A DNA stretch of 61,929 nucleotides from the NCBI GenBank assembly GCA_029007035.1, contig JAQXHC010000046.1, positions 1-61,929 of the forward strand, in the 5' to 3' direction. The notes under the pieces were generated by a model. It was not told the DNA's origin. It saw nothing but the letters and a program-made list of their open reading frames with translations, and did no database searches. Positions 24,128-33,172 of the stretch are shown one piece after another. Source of the DNA: Oscillospiraceae bacterium. Its GTDB lineage: Bacteria > Bacillota > Clostridia > Oscillospirales > Ruminococcaceae. The number at the start of each line of letters is the position of its first letter. The stretch's first letter is position 1. The translations under genes were made by a program, and so were the position numbers.

Positions 24128-24706
24128 TCAGTAATACCGTTTAAGTCCGATAACCCTGCCGAGAATTTCCACATTACGGAGGATAATCGGCTCCATTGTG
24201 TCGTTTTCCGGCTGGAGACGATAGTGACCGTTCTCCTTGTAGAAAGTCTTGACGGTAGCGTCTTCGCCATCGATGAATGCGACGACAATATCGCCGTTTT
24301 CCGCGTAGCAGCATCGTTTTACGATTACGATGTCGCCGTCGAGAATGCCCGCGTTGATCATGCTTTCGCCGCGGATTTTAAGGGCAAAAAGTTCACTTGG
24401 GTCAACTCCGTCAGCTTCAAAGCCTACGTAGCCTGTGATGTCCTCAACAGCAGTAATTGGCATACCGGCAGTGACCGTACCAATTACCGGAACAGATGCC
24501 GAACCGCTGTTCGGAAGTCTGAGGGTCCGGTTGAGATTTCCTGTTTTTTCGATCAGTCCCTCGTTCACGAGGGCTTCGATATAACGGTGGGCAGTAGAAG
24601 TTGATCTGAAGCCTGCGGCTGTCATTATTTCACGTACTGACGGCGAATAACCCTCGCTTAGCCGCGATTTTATATAGTTGAAAACTTCGAGTTCCTTTTC
24701 TTTCAT
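24128..24706 (-). CDS. lexA: LexA repressor
   Basis: The SOS repressor/autopeptidase, 192 residues. The winged-helix domain includes SPSVREIMTAAGFRSTSTAH (21-40). The self-cleavage site is A80-G81 in TVTAGMP. The catalytic dyad is S115 (GESMINAG) and K153 (ATVKTFY). All are in standard spacing. I do not see a clear GAAC-N4-GTTC SOS box in the 82 bp before the start, so autoregulation is not visible. It is between murC and zapA on the minus strand. Confidence 0.95.
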   Translation of the reverse strand: MKEKELEVFNYIKSRLSEGYSPSVREIMTAAGFRSTSTAHRYIEALVNEGLIEKTGNLNRTLRLPNSGSASVPVIGTVTAGMPITAVEDITGYVGFEADGVDPSELFALKIRGESMINAGILDGDIVIVKRCCYAENGDIVVAFIDGEDATVKTFYKENGHYRLQPENDTMEPIILRNVEILGRVIGLKRYY

Positions 24707-24788
24707 AATTAAATTATCCTTTCATTTTTCAGGCAATGCTGCATGATAAATAATTCTGTACATATTGTGCGTTGCTGCCTTAAATCGC

Positions 24789-26207
24789 TCATTCATCGCC
24801 GCTAAGTTTTTTTAGGATCATTTTTGCAATTTTGTAGGCATCTCCGCATCCGAGAGTAATTACAAGGTCGCCTTCCTGTGCATTTTTGCAAATATAGTCA
24901 CAAATCTGTCCGAAATTGAAATATTTGCGTTCATCTGTCCATTCAGCGGATTCATCCTGCGGAAACCAGATGCATCCGGGGATTTTTTCAGCAAGATTGC
25001 GAGTGAAAATACCATAGGTGTTCTTTTCTCGTGAGCCCATGATGTCCGTTAATACTGTGTGGTCGGGAATTGTCAGCACCCGTGCAAAGTCATCGAGAAG
25101 AATTGAAGTGCGGGAGAATGTAAATGGCTGAAAAACCGCCCAAACCTTGCGGAATCCCATTTCCATGGCAGCATTGAGAGTTGCTTCAAGCTCCGTCGGG
25201 TGGTGGGCGTAGTCATCCACGACAGTGATGCCTTTTTGCATACCGAGCTTTTCAAATCTGCGCTTAGCTCCTCTGAATTCTTCAAGACCCTTTTGAATGC
25301 TGCCAAAGTCAATACCGAGATAATCGGCGGCTGCAACAGCTGCGAGGGAGTTGAGCACATTGTGGATTCCCGCAACGTGGAGTGTGATTTCACCCATTTT
25401 TACGCCATTGTGAACGGCATCGTAAACCGTGAGCATACCGTTTATGTGTCGGATATTATCCGGGTAATAGTCGCAGGAGCTGTCCTTGCCAAAGGTGATG
25501 ATTTCCTTTCCCGTGATGCCTTCGACGGCTTTCATAGAGTTGCTGTCCGAACCATTGACTATAATGCATTTGGACGTATTTTCGCTGAACTTATGAAATG
25601 ACCTGATGATATTGTCAAGAGTCTTGAAATAATCGAGATGATCCGCATCTATGTTGAGAATAACCGAAATATCGGGATAAAGCTTTAGAAATGTATCAAC
25701 GAATTCACACGCCTCGCAGGTCATAATATCACTTTTGCCTGCGCGTCCGCTGCCGCCGATGCAGGGGAGCTTGCCGCCGATAAATGCAGAGAGGTCAACG
25801 CCTGCGGTGAAGATAATCTGAGTGAGCATTGAGGTCGTTGTGGTTTTCCCGTGAGTTCCCGAAATGCAAACCGCATTATCGTACCAGCTTGTGACTATGC
25901 CCAGCAGCTCGCTCCTTTCAAGTACGGGAACTCCGCTTGCTCTTGCTGCAACCAGTTCGGGATTATCAGCCATGATCGCTGCGGAGAAAACAATCAGATC
26001 TGCCCCCTCGATATTTTCCGCACGCTGACCTACAAAAACAGGGATTCCCATTTTTCTTACAGCATCGAGAGTTTCGGTTTCGTTATTGTCCGAACCGGTG
26101 AGGAAATAACCCTGTGAGTTAAGAATCTGAGCCAAAGGGTACATTCCCGAGCCTCCGATACCGATAAAATGTATATGTTTTTTGTTTTTTAAGATATCTA
26201 AGTTCAT
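24789..26207 (-). CDS. murC: UDP-N-acetylmuramate--L-alanine ligase
   Basis: This adds L-Ala to UDP-MurNAc, the first peptide step of peptidoglycan synthesis. The 472-residue protein has the N-terminal Rossmann motif HFIGIGGSGMYPLAQIL, the ATP loop SGTHGKTTTTSML, and the C-terminal ligase motif VVDDYAHHPTE. The ATG at 26207 has AAAGGTG 7 nt upstream. The reading frame extends farther but without a plausible start. murC is located here, outside the dcw cluster at 37-53 kb. It is 82 bp upstream of lexA. Confidence 0.96.
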   Translation of the reverse strand: MNLDILKNKKHIHFIGIGGSGMYPLAQILNSQGYFLTGSDNNETETLDAVRKMGIPVFVGQRAENIEGADLIVFSAAIMADNPELVAARASGVPVLERSELLGIVTSWYDNAVCISGTHGKTTTTSMLTQIIFTAGVDLSAFIGGKLPCIGGSGRAGKSDIMTCEACEFVDTFLKLYPDISVILNIDADHLDYFKTLDNIIRSFHKFSENTSKCIIVNGSDSNSMKAVEGITGKEIITFGKDSSCDYYPDNIRHINGMLTVYDAVHNGVKMGEITLHVAGIHNVLNSLAAVAAADYLGIDFGSIQKGLEEFRGAKRRFEKLGMQKGITVVDDYAHHPTELEATLNAAMEMGFRKVWAVFQPFTFSRTSILLDDFARVLTIPDHTVLTDIMGSREKNTYGIFTRNLAEKIPGCIWFPQDESAEWTDERKYFNFGQICDYICKNAQEGDLVITLGCGDAYKIAKMILKKLSGDE

Positions 26208-26232
26208 TTTCTTCACCTTTTCTGGAAAATTA

Positions 26233-26261
26233 TTGTTTTTTGCAGGATTATGGTATATAAT
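26233..26261 (+). promoter_or_regulatory. Putative spoVG promoter
   Basis: TTGTTT (26233-26238), 17-bp spacer, TATAAT (26256-26261). It would give a leader of about 125 nt before spoVG. The -35 is weak, so another sigma factor may contribute. Confidence 0.45.
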
Positions 26262-26391
26262 GAAGCTGCGGAATAATACGTCTGCCGCTGTGAATATTTT
26301 ACTCACTTTCAGTTAAATATATCCATAGCGGAAAGGAAATCCGGTATCCGGATCCCTGCGTATCGCCGCGCTTTTACAAGGAGGTCATTTT

Positions 26392-26697
26392 ATGGAAATC
26401 ACAGATGTAAAAATCAGAAAGCTAATGACAGAGGGCAGACTCCGTGCGATTGTTTCGGTTACAATCGATGAGATGTTTGCCGTACACGACATCAAGGTTG
26501 TACAGGGAGACGAAAGACTTTTCGTTGCGATGCCCAGCAGAAAGGATGAAAACGGAATTTTCCGCGATATAGTTCATCCGATTTCGCCTTCGGCAAGAAA
26601 GCTCTTTGAAGAGACTATTCTTGATGCATATGAAAGACAGCTTGCCGTTATAGAGGCTGAACAGTCTGAAACCGTGGCTGCTGATGACGTGCTTTAA
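26392..26697 (+). CDS. spoVG: Septation protein SpoVG
   Basis: A 101-residue nucleic-acid-binding regulator of division and sporulation. The SpoVG signature runs through MEITDVKIRKLMTEGRLRAI, then HDIKVVQGDERLFVAMPSRK, and FRDIVHPISPSARKLFE. AAGGAGG lies 7-8 nt upstream. It ends before a strong terminator and is probably a single-gene transcript divergent from murC. The acidic C-terminus (AEQSETVAADDVL) is normal for the family. Confidence 0.97.
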   Translation: MEITDVKIRKLMTEGRLRAIVSVTIDEMFAVHDIKVVQGDERLFVAMPSRKDENGIFRDIVHPISPSARKLFEETILDAYERQLAVIEAEQSETVAADDVL

Positions 26698-26722
26698 TTA
26701 ACTGAATTATATTTTCATATAC

Positions 26723-26748
26723 AGACCTGCAGCTTGCAGGTCTTTTTT
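26723..26748 (+). terminator. spoVG terminator
   Basis: AGACCTGCA / TGCAGGTCT stem with a tiny loop, followed directly by TTTTTT. Confidence 0.92.
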
Positions 26749-26820
26749 ATACTAATAGCTGAAGTGAAGCAGCAGAGATTTATCTCTCTGGTTTGTCTGA
26801 TGCTGCTTCCGGATTTGGCA

Positions 26821-27357
26821 TTATATTCCGAGAATCCGTGCTGCCTTGAGAATTGCAATCTGTGTTTTTGAATCAAGAATTTCGCCGTTCATGACCATGT
26901 CGACTGCCGATTCAAGAGGGATTTTCTCAACATCAAGAAATTCGTCGCTGTCAAGATTCTGATTGCCCCGTGACAGCCCTCTTGCCATGTATATATGGAT
27001 AATTTCCGTATCGTAAGCAGGGGTCGGATAGAGACAGCCGAGATAGGAGTATTCTTCGCAGGTACAGCCGGTTTCTTCGAGAAGCTCGCGCTTTCCGCAG
27101 TCGTAGTGATTTTCACCCTTATTGATTTTACCTGCGGGAATCTCGACAGTCACCGTCTGAAATGGGTATCGGAACTGCTTTACAACGTAGATTTCATTGT
27201 TTTCGGTTATTGGAATCACACATACGCCGCCGTTATGGTGAACGACATCGCGGAGAGCCGATGTGCCGTCCTCAAGCTCAGCGATATCGCTTGTAACTGT
27301 GAATACCGGACCGTCATACCGGACCTCGCTGCGGAGTTGTGTTTCTTTCAGGTGCAT
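26821..27357 (-). CDS. Nudix hydrolase, ADP-ribose pyrophosphatase type
   Basis: The 178-residue protein has the Nudix box GKINKGENHYDCGKRELLEE-TG (near 75-97), with the REx2EExG core intact. An N-terminal strand region (VFTVTSDIAELEDG) and the P-A-Y motif LYPTPAYDTEIIHIYMA are typical of NudF-like ADP-ribose pyrophosphatases. It hydrolyses ADP-ribose or a related nucleoside diphosphate. It lies 14 bp downstream of the YfhO gene on the same strand and is probably in the same transcript. A weak GAAGCAGCA/TGCTGCTTC dyad downstream may end it. Confidence 0.88.
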   Translation of the reverse strand: MHLKETQLRSEVRYDGPVFTVTSDIAELEDGTSALRDVVHHNGGVCVIPITENNEIYVVKQFRYPFQTVTVEIPAGKINKGENHYDCGKRELLEETGCTCEEYSYLGCLYPTPAYDTEIIHIYMARGLSRGNQNLDSDEFLDVEKIPLESAVDMVMNGEILDSKTQIAILKAARILGI

Positions 27358-27371
27358 AATAATTGCCTCCT

Positions 27372-29816
27372 TTATTTTCTGTAGTTTCTGTGTGTGATTT
27401 TATCGCAATATTCATCGCTGAATCCGATTTTATCCATGCTTTCGTAATCATAGCAGCGGCAGTGCTGAACGGTTGCGGATCGATTCTTTTTCCGCCTGCA
27501 AATCAGCAGATACAGCGCAAGACCGGCGATTCCCGTGATGCTGATGATGATTCCTGCCTTTAATCCGGGAGTTTCGTAGCGGAAAACAATTTCGTTTACA
27601 CCGGCATCGGCGCGTACAGCCATGAATCCGTAAGAAACCTTTTCCACGTCCGCAGGCTTGCCGTTGACCTCTGCCGTCCATCCTTCACTGTACGGCACAC
27701 TGAAAAATACAAGTCTCGGCTCGGAAAGATTAATTTCTGAGGTAAATCCGTGGGAATCAAAGCTGAACGAGTCGGAGCAGGTCTGACGTTTTTCGGTACA
27801 CAGCGCAAGATAATCGTTTTTACCGAGTGAGGAAATATCGGATAATTTAACCTCATCGATTATATCACTGTATTTCTTGATCTGACTGTCGGTGAGTACG
27901 AGTGCCTTCATCAGAGCACGTTCCCGTACAGTATCACCTTTCTCCGCGAGCTTTTCATCGCTGACGCAAAACTCATATGGAAAGCCCATATTTACAAAGT
28001 AATCATTTTGATATATGTCGAAATAGTCGTTGCTTCCCACTTTTGAAAAGCCGGGGAGATTGTTTTTGTCAAACTCCGTTTCATCGTCGGATTTACGGTT
28101 GTAGTAATATTTAACCGAGAAAAGTCCGCGGAGAGTATAGTGATTTGTATCGGCTCGCGAGGCAACATCTCTCTGAATGCCGATTGAGTCATAAAATTCC
28201 ATAATCGAGGTGCTTACAACGCTCTGAAACGCTCTCATAGTGGGGAGTCCCCAGCACATGGGATAGTTATCATAGTCTTCGGAGGTATCGACACGGAAAA
28301 AATTATCTTCGCTAACTGTTTCGTAAACACCGTCTGCTCCGTTAATTGCTGATTTTACATAGGTTTTCGCAGAGGATGGAGTTGCTGCCCCATAGATAAT
28401 TGCAGAAAAGGTGCATGCCGTACACGCCGCTGCTGTGAGCAATACAGAAAGGTTCATGAAGCTTAGTCCCTTTCTTTTGCGGTAAAACACAAAGGTACAT
28501 CCGATAAGGCAGCTTGCGGCAATAGCCATTGTGACTCCGAAATAGGCGATGTCTCTCGGCAGTTTGAAAAATTCCGTTTTTCCATCATTGTTTTTTGTGG
28601 GCAGAAGAGCGATTATGCAGAATGCGGCGAGAACTGCCGCACAGATTTTGATTGCAGGCAGCGGCTTGGAATCTTCGTCGTCGAGGGTTCGTGCGGTCAT
28701 CATGGCGAAAATGAGGATGGGCATATAGAACCAGCGAGCATAGTAGGAAGCGTTGAATGCGTAGAATGCGCTGTTGAGTACAGGAATAAATGCGCAGATT
28801 ATACATACAGCCGAGAGCTTTACTGCCCAGTGCCGCTTGTTACCGCGCATAAAGGTTATGACTCCGACCATCGAAAAGAGCGGCAGATAACCTCCGATAG
28901 ACGCCCATTTTCCGTAGTCTGAATTGAACAGGTTCGGGCGCGCAGGCGAGTCAGATGGCATGAAGAATGTCTGAATGATTCGTGGGATTCTTGTTTTATC
29001 GGAGTAGAGCACCATGTTCTGACCATATAGAAATTCCGAGACGCGGTAGTTCCCGATAATGGTCATGGCAGATGGGATCAGTATAAAGGCACCGATCATT
29101 GTTCCGAGAATTGCTTCGATGAGCAGACAGACAAACTTTTTTGCAGTTATATGGAAGTCAGAGCAGGGAACTCTGATAATGAAATAAATCACAAGAAAAA
29201 CTGCCTGACCGGTAAAAAAGAAGTAGTTTATAACCGACATAAGCGCAGTGGTCAGGGCAAAAACACCCTTTCTGTCGCGGTTAACAAGTTCTTCCATTGA
29301 AATCAGCATCAGAGGGAAGAACGAAGTTACGTCATGGAAATGGTTGAAAAAGATGTTGTAAATCTGAAATCCCGAAAACGAATACAGAAGCCCTCCGATG
29401 AGAGCGGCATCCTTATTGCGCACAAACCGGCGTATATAGCCGTATGCTGTAACCGCTGCCAGTCCGTGCTTCAATGAGAGAAGCAGCGGCATACACAGAA
29501 CTGCGGCTTTTGCCGGAAGCAGTGATGAGAGCAGGAAAAAAGGACTTCCGCTGAGGTAGAACGAATATGATGTCAGAAAATCCGAACCTAAATCAGTGAA
29601 CCAGTTCCAGCCTCCGAAGCCGTTTTTTACAGCGTTGTTGGCAAGAATATAAAAAGGGATCTGCTGGGCGTTGTAGTCGCCGTAATATATGAAATATCCG
29701 CCGTCCGCAATGATTACAGGGAGCAGGCAGATGAATATGCAGGCAAATCCAAGCAGGAACGCGTAAAGATATTTTTCCCTGCCGCCGCGGTGAAGAAGTG
29801 TGCTTTTTCGGGTCAT
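27372..29816 (-). CDS. YfhO family membrane protein
   Basis: An 814-residue protein with about 12-14 hydrophobic helices. It has the YfhO-type N-terminus YLYAFLLGFACIFICLLPVI, then GGYFIYYGDYNAQQIPFY, and a large extracellular domain between about residues 480 and 780. It ends in a membrane helix and basic tail. B. subtilis YfhO is a putative glycosyltransferase adding GlcNAc to lipoteichoic acid; the fold resembles GT-C enzymes. An acceptor here is unknown. TTTACCGGAGG precedes the ATG. Confidence 0.85.
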   Translation of the reverse strand: MTRKSTLLHRGGREKYLYAFLLGFACIFICLLPVIIADGGYFIYYGDYNAQQIPFYILANNAVKNGFGGWNWFTDLGSDFLTSYSFYLSGSPFFLLSSLLPAKAAVLCMPLLLSLKHGLAAVTAYGYIRRFVRNKDAALIGGLLYSFSGFQIYNIFFNHFHDVTSFFPLMLISMEELVNRDRKGVFALTTALMSVINYFFFTGQAVFLVIYFIIRVPCSDFHITAKKFVCLLIEAILGTMIGAFILIPSAMTIIGNYRVSEFLYGQNMVLYSDKTRIPRIIQTFFMPSDSPARPNLFNSDYGKWASIGGYLPLFSMVGVITFMRGNKRHWAVKLSAVCIICAFIPVLNSAFYAFNASYYARWFYMPILIFAMMTARTLDDEDSKPLPAIKICAAVLAAFCIIALLPTKNNDGKTEFFKLPRDIAYFGVTMAIAASCLIGCTFVFYRKRKGLSFMNLSVLLTAAACTACTFSAIIYGAATPSSAKTYVKSAINGADGVYETVSEDNFFRVDTSEDYDNYPMCWGLPTMRAFQSVVSTSIMEFYDSIGIQRDVASRADTNHYTLRGLFSVKYYYNRKSDDETEFDKNNLPGFSKVGSNDYFDIYQNDYFVNMGFPYEFCVSDEKLAEKGDTVRERALMKALVLTDSQIKKYSDIIDEVKLSDISSLGKNDYLALCTEKRQTCSDSFSFDSHGFTSEINLSEPRLVFFSVPYSEGWTAEVNGKPADVEKVSYGFMAVRADAGVNEIVFRYETPGLKAGIIISITGIAGLALYLLICRRKKNRSATVQHCRCYDYESMDKIGFSDEYCDKITHRNYRK

Positions 29817-29855
29817 TTTATCCTCCGGTAAAACATAAAATAGATATACATTTAT

Positions 29856-29864
29856 ATTATAGCA
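29856..29864 (-). promoter_or_regulatory. Extended -10 promoter of the YfhO-Nudix transcript; rest of spacer
   Basis: Minus-strand TGC-TATAAT is an extended -10 about 40 bp before the YfhO start. The remaining spacer to 30175 is very AT-rich. On the plus strand it holds only a candidate TATAAT (30128-30133) for the cysteine desulfurase gene, with no good -35. I see no gene in 29865-30175. Confidence 0.5.
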
Positions 29865-30175
29865 TATTTACGAAAAAAATAAAAGAGCTTTTTGAAAAAA
29901 TTTACAGTAATAAAGTTGTTTTTATTTTTTGTAATGTGAATTAGAATATCTCTGCTTTTATCGGGATAATTCACACGTTTCAAAAAAGTGTTTCGTAAAG
30001 TATATTAAATAGCTGACATTGCGTCAAAATATGTTGAAAATTGACGTATAAAACGGATATAAATGAGATTTTTTTGTCAAAACACAGAAATTTCCTGAAA
30101 TCTATGGCGCTGCAAAAATTATTATGATATAATAAAGTGTTAATGACTTTATACGAACACGAGGAGTGTGATTAA

Positions 30176-31306
30176 ATGGCGGTTTATTTTGACAATGCCG
30201 CAACTACCAAGCCTTGCGAGGAGGCTGTGGATGCGATAATGGCTGCATTGACTGTGAATTACGGAAATCCGTCGTCGCTTCACAGAGCAGGTCTGGATGC
30301 TCAGCTTGCGGTCGACGGAGCGCGGAAAAGCATTGCCGCTGCACTTGGCTGCGAGAGCAGGTGCATTCTGTTCACCTCAGGTGCTACCGAGAGCAATAAT
30401 CTTGCCATTCGCGGAGCTGCAGCGGCTTACGGCAGGCGGAAAAAGAAAATCGTTCTTTCATCGGTAGAGCATCCCTCGGTTGGAGAAACGGTTTCTGACC
30501 TTGAAAAAAACGGATTTGAGGCAGTTCGTGTCCACCCGCGTGATGACGGACGGTTTTATGCGGCGGATTTTGTCAATGCCTGTGATGAGAATACGTGTCT
30601 GATTACGATGATGCAGGTCAACAATGAAACCGGATATATTCTGCCTGTAATCGAGACGTTTTCAGCTGTAAAACGCCGTTTTCCCGAAATAATAACACAC
30701 TGCGACTGTGTTCAGGCATTTATGAAGCTGCCCGTCAGCACAAAGAAACTCGGAGCTGATCTCATTTCAGTCAGCGGTCACAAAATTCACGCGGCAAAGG
30801 GCGTGGGAGCGCTGTATGTGTCGAGGGGTACACGGCTGACCCCAGTTATTACGGGCGGCAAACAGGAAGGCGGAATCCGCTCCGGTACGGAAAGTGTTCC
30901 GCTGATTGCAGGCTTCGGAGCTGCTGCGGACAAGCTTCAGCCTACAATAAATCAGCGTTTTGAAAGAGTTTCAGAGCTGAAAAGATACTTCCTTGAGCGG
31001 CTCGCGGAAATTGAGGAAGTTAAGGTTAATTCTCCTGAGGATGGTTCACCGTATGTGGTGAATATTTCGGCTGTCGGACGGCGGTCGGAGATAATGCTTC
31101 ACTTTCTTGAAAAGCGTGAAATCTACGTTTCAAGCGGTTCTGCCTGTTCAAAAGGAGCGCAGAGCGGAGTTCTTGCAGAATTCGGATTTGACGGACGCCG
31201 CGCGGACAGTGCGCTCCGAATCAGTATGACAGCTGATAATACCGAGAGCGAAATAGACTTGCTCGTTCAGGCGATTAAGGACGGATATTCCGAAGTAAGA
31301 GGATAG
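30176..31306 (+). CDS. Cysteine desulfurase
   Basis: A PLP enzyme that moves sulfur from cysteine to an active-site persulfide. At 376 residues it has VYFDNAATTKPCEE, FTSGATESNN, the PLP lysine K203 in SVSGHKIHAAKG, GGIRSGT, and the catalytic Cys C324 in SSGSACSKG. It is of the NifS/IscS class with a short active loop (ACSKG). The next gene is thiI, so its main role is probably 4-thiouridine and/or thiamine sulfur transfer, as in B. subtilis NifZ-ThiI. It starts an operon with thiI and pncC. Confidence 0.95.
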   Translation: MAVYFDNAATTKPCEEAVDAIMAALTVNYGNPSSLHRAGLDAQLAVDGARKSIAAALGCESRCILFTSGATESNNLAIRGAAAAYGRRKKKIVLSSVEHPSVGETVSDLEKNGFEAVRVHPRDDGRFYAADFVNACDENTCLITMMQVNNETGYILPVIETFSAVKRRFPEIITHCDCVQAFMKLPVSTKKLGADLISVSGHKIHAAKGVGALYVSRGTRLTPVITGGKQEGGIRSGTESVPLIAGFGAAADKLQPTINQRFERVSELKRYFLERLAEIEEVKVNSPEDGSPYVVNISAVGRRSEIMLHFLEKREIYVSSGSACSKGAQSGVLAEFGFDGRRADSALRISMTADNTESEIDLLVQAIKDGYSEVRG

Positions 31307-31352
31307 CGATGCGAACATCTGTTTATATATTATAATAGTATAGTGAGGAAAC

Positions 31353-32546
31353 ATGATAATGAAAGAAATAATACTTGTTAAATACGGTGAAATGGCTCTG
31401 AAGGGGCTGAACAAGAAAAGCTTTGAGGATATGCTGGTTAAAAATATCAAGAGAAGGCTGAAAAGTCTCGGTAAATTCAGCTATTCTGCGGCTCAGTCAA
31501 CTCTGTACATTACGCCTGAGGACGACGGAATTGATCTCTCTGAGGCTATGGAGAGAGCAGGAAAGATCTTCGGCATCGCGGCTCTGTGCCGTGCCTGCGT
31601 CTGCGAAAAGAATTTCGATGATATATGCGAAAAAAGCTATGGTTACCTTGCAGATATTCTGAGCAGTGCAAGGACGTTTAAAGTTACTGCAAAGCGCGCT
31701 GATAAGGCATTTCCGATGAAATCCCCTGAAATATGCATGGAACTTGGCGGAAAGCTTCTTGAAAAATTTCCGAATCTCGCTGTCGATGTGAAAGAGCCTG
31801 AAGTTACAGTAACAGTTGAAATCCGCGACACCAATGCGTTTGTTCACGCCGAGAACATCAAGGGTGCAGGCGGACTTCCCGTGGGAAGCAGCGGAAAGGC
31901 TCTGCTTCTGCTTTCGGGCGGAATTGACAGTCCTGTTGCAGGCTATATGATGGCTAAAAGGGGAGTCCGCATTGCAGCGATTCATTACGTCAGTCCGCCT
32001 TACACCTCTGACCGTGCGCAGCTCAAGGTTGAGACTCTCTGTGAGAAATTAACGGATTACTGCGGCGGAATCGCGTTCTATTGTGTGCCGTTCACCAAGA
32101 TTCAGGAGGCTATAAAGGATAATTGCCCCGAAGAATTTTTCACGATCATCATGCGGCGCATTATGATGGAAATTGCTCAGAAAATCGCGGAAAAAGATGA
32201 ATGTCTCGCTCTGATAACCGGTGAGAGCGTGGGTCAGGTCGCGAGTCAGACAATGGCGGCAATCGCCTGCACCGACGCGGTTTGCAGGATTCCCGTATTC
32301 AGACCGCTTGTGGGAATGGACAAGACCGAGATTATCGGAATCGCACGTAAAATTGATACGTTCGAGACTTCGACGCTTCCTTATGAGGACTGCTGCACTG
32401 TATTCACACCCCGTCACCCGAAAGTAAGACCTGTTCTGACGGACATTGAAAAGGCTCAGAACAGCTTCGATTTCGCTCCTCTGATTGCGGAAGCAGTCGA
32501 AAAAACGGAGCTGAAAACCTTTACTCCTGACTGCTGCAGGAAGTGA
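31353..32546 (+). CDS. thiI: tRNA 4-thiouridine synthase ThiI
   Basis: The 397-residue protein has an N-terminal ferredoxin-like domain and THUMP domain, then the PP-loop ATPase motif LLSGGIDSPVAGYMMAKRG. It adenylates U8 of tRNA for sulfur insertion. It lacks the C-terminal rhodanese domain of E. coli ThiI, as usual in Firmicutes. GAGG is 7 nt before the ATG at 31353; an in-frame ATG at 31359 is an alternative. It lies 46 bp after the cysteine desulfurase, its probable sulfur donor. Confidence 0.95.
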   Translation: MIMKEIILVKYGEMALKGLNKKSFEDMLVKNIKRRLKSLGKFSYSAAQSTLYITPEDDGIDLSEAMERAGKIFGIAALCRACVCEKNFDDICEKSYGYLADILSSARTFKVTAKRADKAFPMKSPEICMELGGKLLEKFPNLAVDVKEPEVTVTVEIRDTNAFVHAENIKGAGGLPVGSSGKALLLLSGGIDSPVAGYMMAKRGVRIAAIHYVSPPYTSDRAQLKVETLCEKLTDYCGGIAFYCVPFTKIQEAIKDNCPEEFFTIIMRRIMMEIAQKIAEKDECLALITGESVGQVASQTMAAIACTDAVCRIPVFRPLVGMDKTEIIGIARKIDTFETSTLPYEDCCTVFTPRHPKVRPVLTDIEKAQNSFDFAPLIAEAVEKTELKTFTPDCCRK

Positions 32547-32637
32547 TTTATCAGATTTAATGTTAAACTTATAAATCAGTATCATTTACGTTAATGGTAT
32601 TTTTGTGAAAGATGTGCAAAACCATGGAGGTGATTAT

Positions 32638-33171
32638 GTGCAGAATGGTTATTGTTCTGAATGTTTATCCGATAATCTTGACAAAACGGTTACAAATGTT
32701 GTAAAATTACTATTACGAGGCAAGCTGACTGTATCTGTGGCTGAAAGTTGCACAGGCGGTCTTCTGTCTCAGCTGATTACATCAGTACCCGGTGCGTCTG
32801 AGGTTTTTGAGCTTGGAATATGTACTTATTCCGAACGAATGAAAATGAAATTCCTTGGCGTTCCGGATGATATACTAAGTAATTACGGCGTAGTGAGCAG
32901 CCGGACGGCTCTCGCTATGGTACAGGGACTGAAAAAATGCTCGGATGCCGATATCTGTATATCGGTTACAGGTATAGCAGGTCCGGGCGGAGGCACTCAT
33001 GAAAATCCCGTCGGCTCCGTTTACATCGGCTTCGATGTCTGCGGCAGACAGTTTACCGAGCACCCACCTTTATGGGAGCTGAATGACAAAAGCAGAGACA
33101 GTATCAGGCGGACAGCCGCTGCATTTGCTTTCGGAAAAATTGAGAAACTACTGATGGAGGCGGTTCAATAA
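32638..33171 (+). CDS. pncC: Nicotinamide-nucleotide amidohydrolase (CinA C-terminal domain)
   Basis: This deamidates NMN in pyridine nucleotide salvage. The 177-residue protein has only the CinA C-terminal domain, with VSVAESCTGGLLSQLITSVP, then SNYGVVSSRTALAM, and VTGIAGPGGGTHENPVGSVY. The start is a GTG at 32638 with GGAGGT 6 nt upstream; a farther in-frame GTG at 32605 lacks a site and an ATG at 32636 is out of frame. It ends one base before the next gene's ATG. The missing N-terminal MoeA-like domain is normal for stand-alone PncC. Confidence 0.92.
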   Translation: MQNGYCSECLSDNLDKTVTNVVKLLLRGKLTVSVAESCTGGLLSQLITSVPGASEVFELGICTYSERMKMKFLGVPDDILSNYGVVSSRTALAMVQGLKKCSDADICISVTGIAGPGGGTHENPVGSVYIGFDVCGRQFTEHPPLWELNDKSRDSIRRTAAAFAFGKIEKLLMEAVQ

Positions 33172-33172
33172 A

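Noticed and set aside
24707..24788. SOS box before lexA
   Set aside because: CACAATATGTAC only loosely resembles the Firmicutes consensus, with no proper GAAC/GTTC halves.
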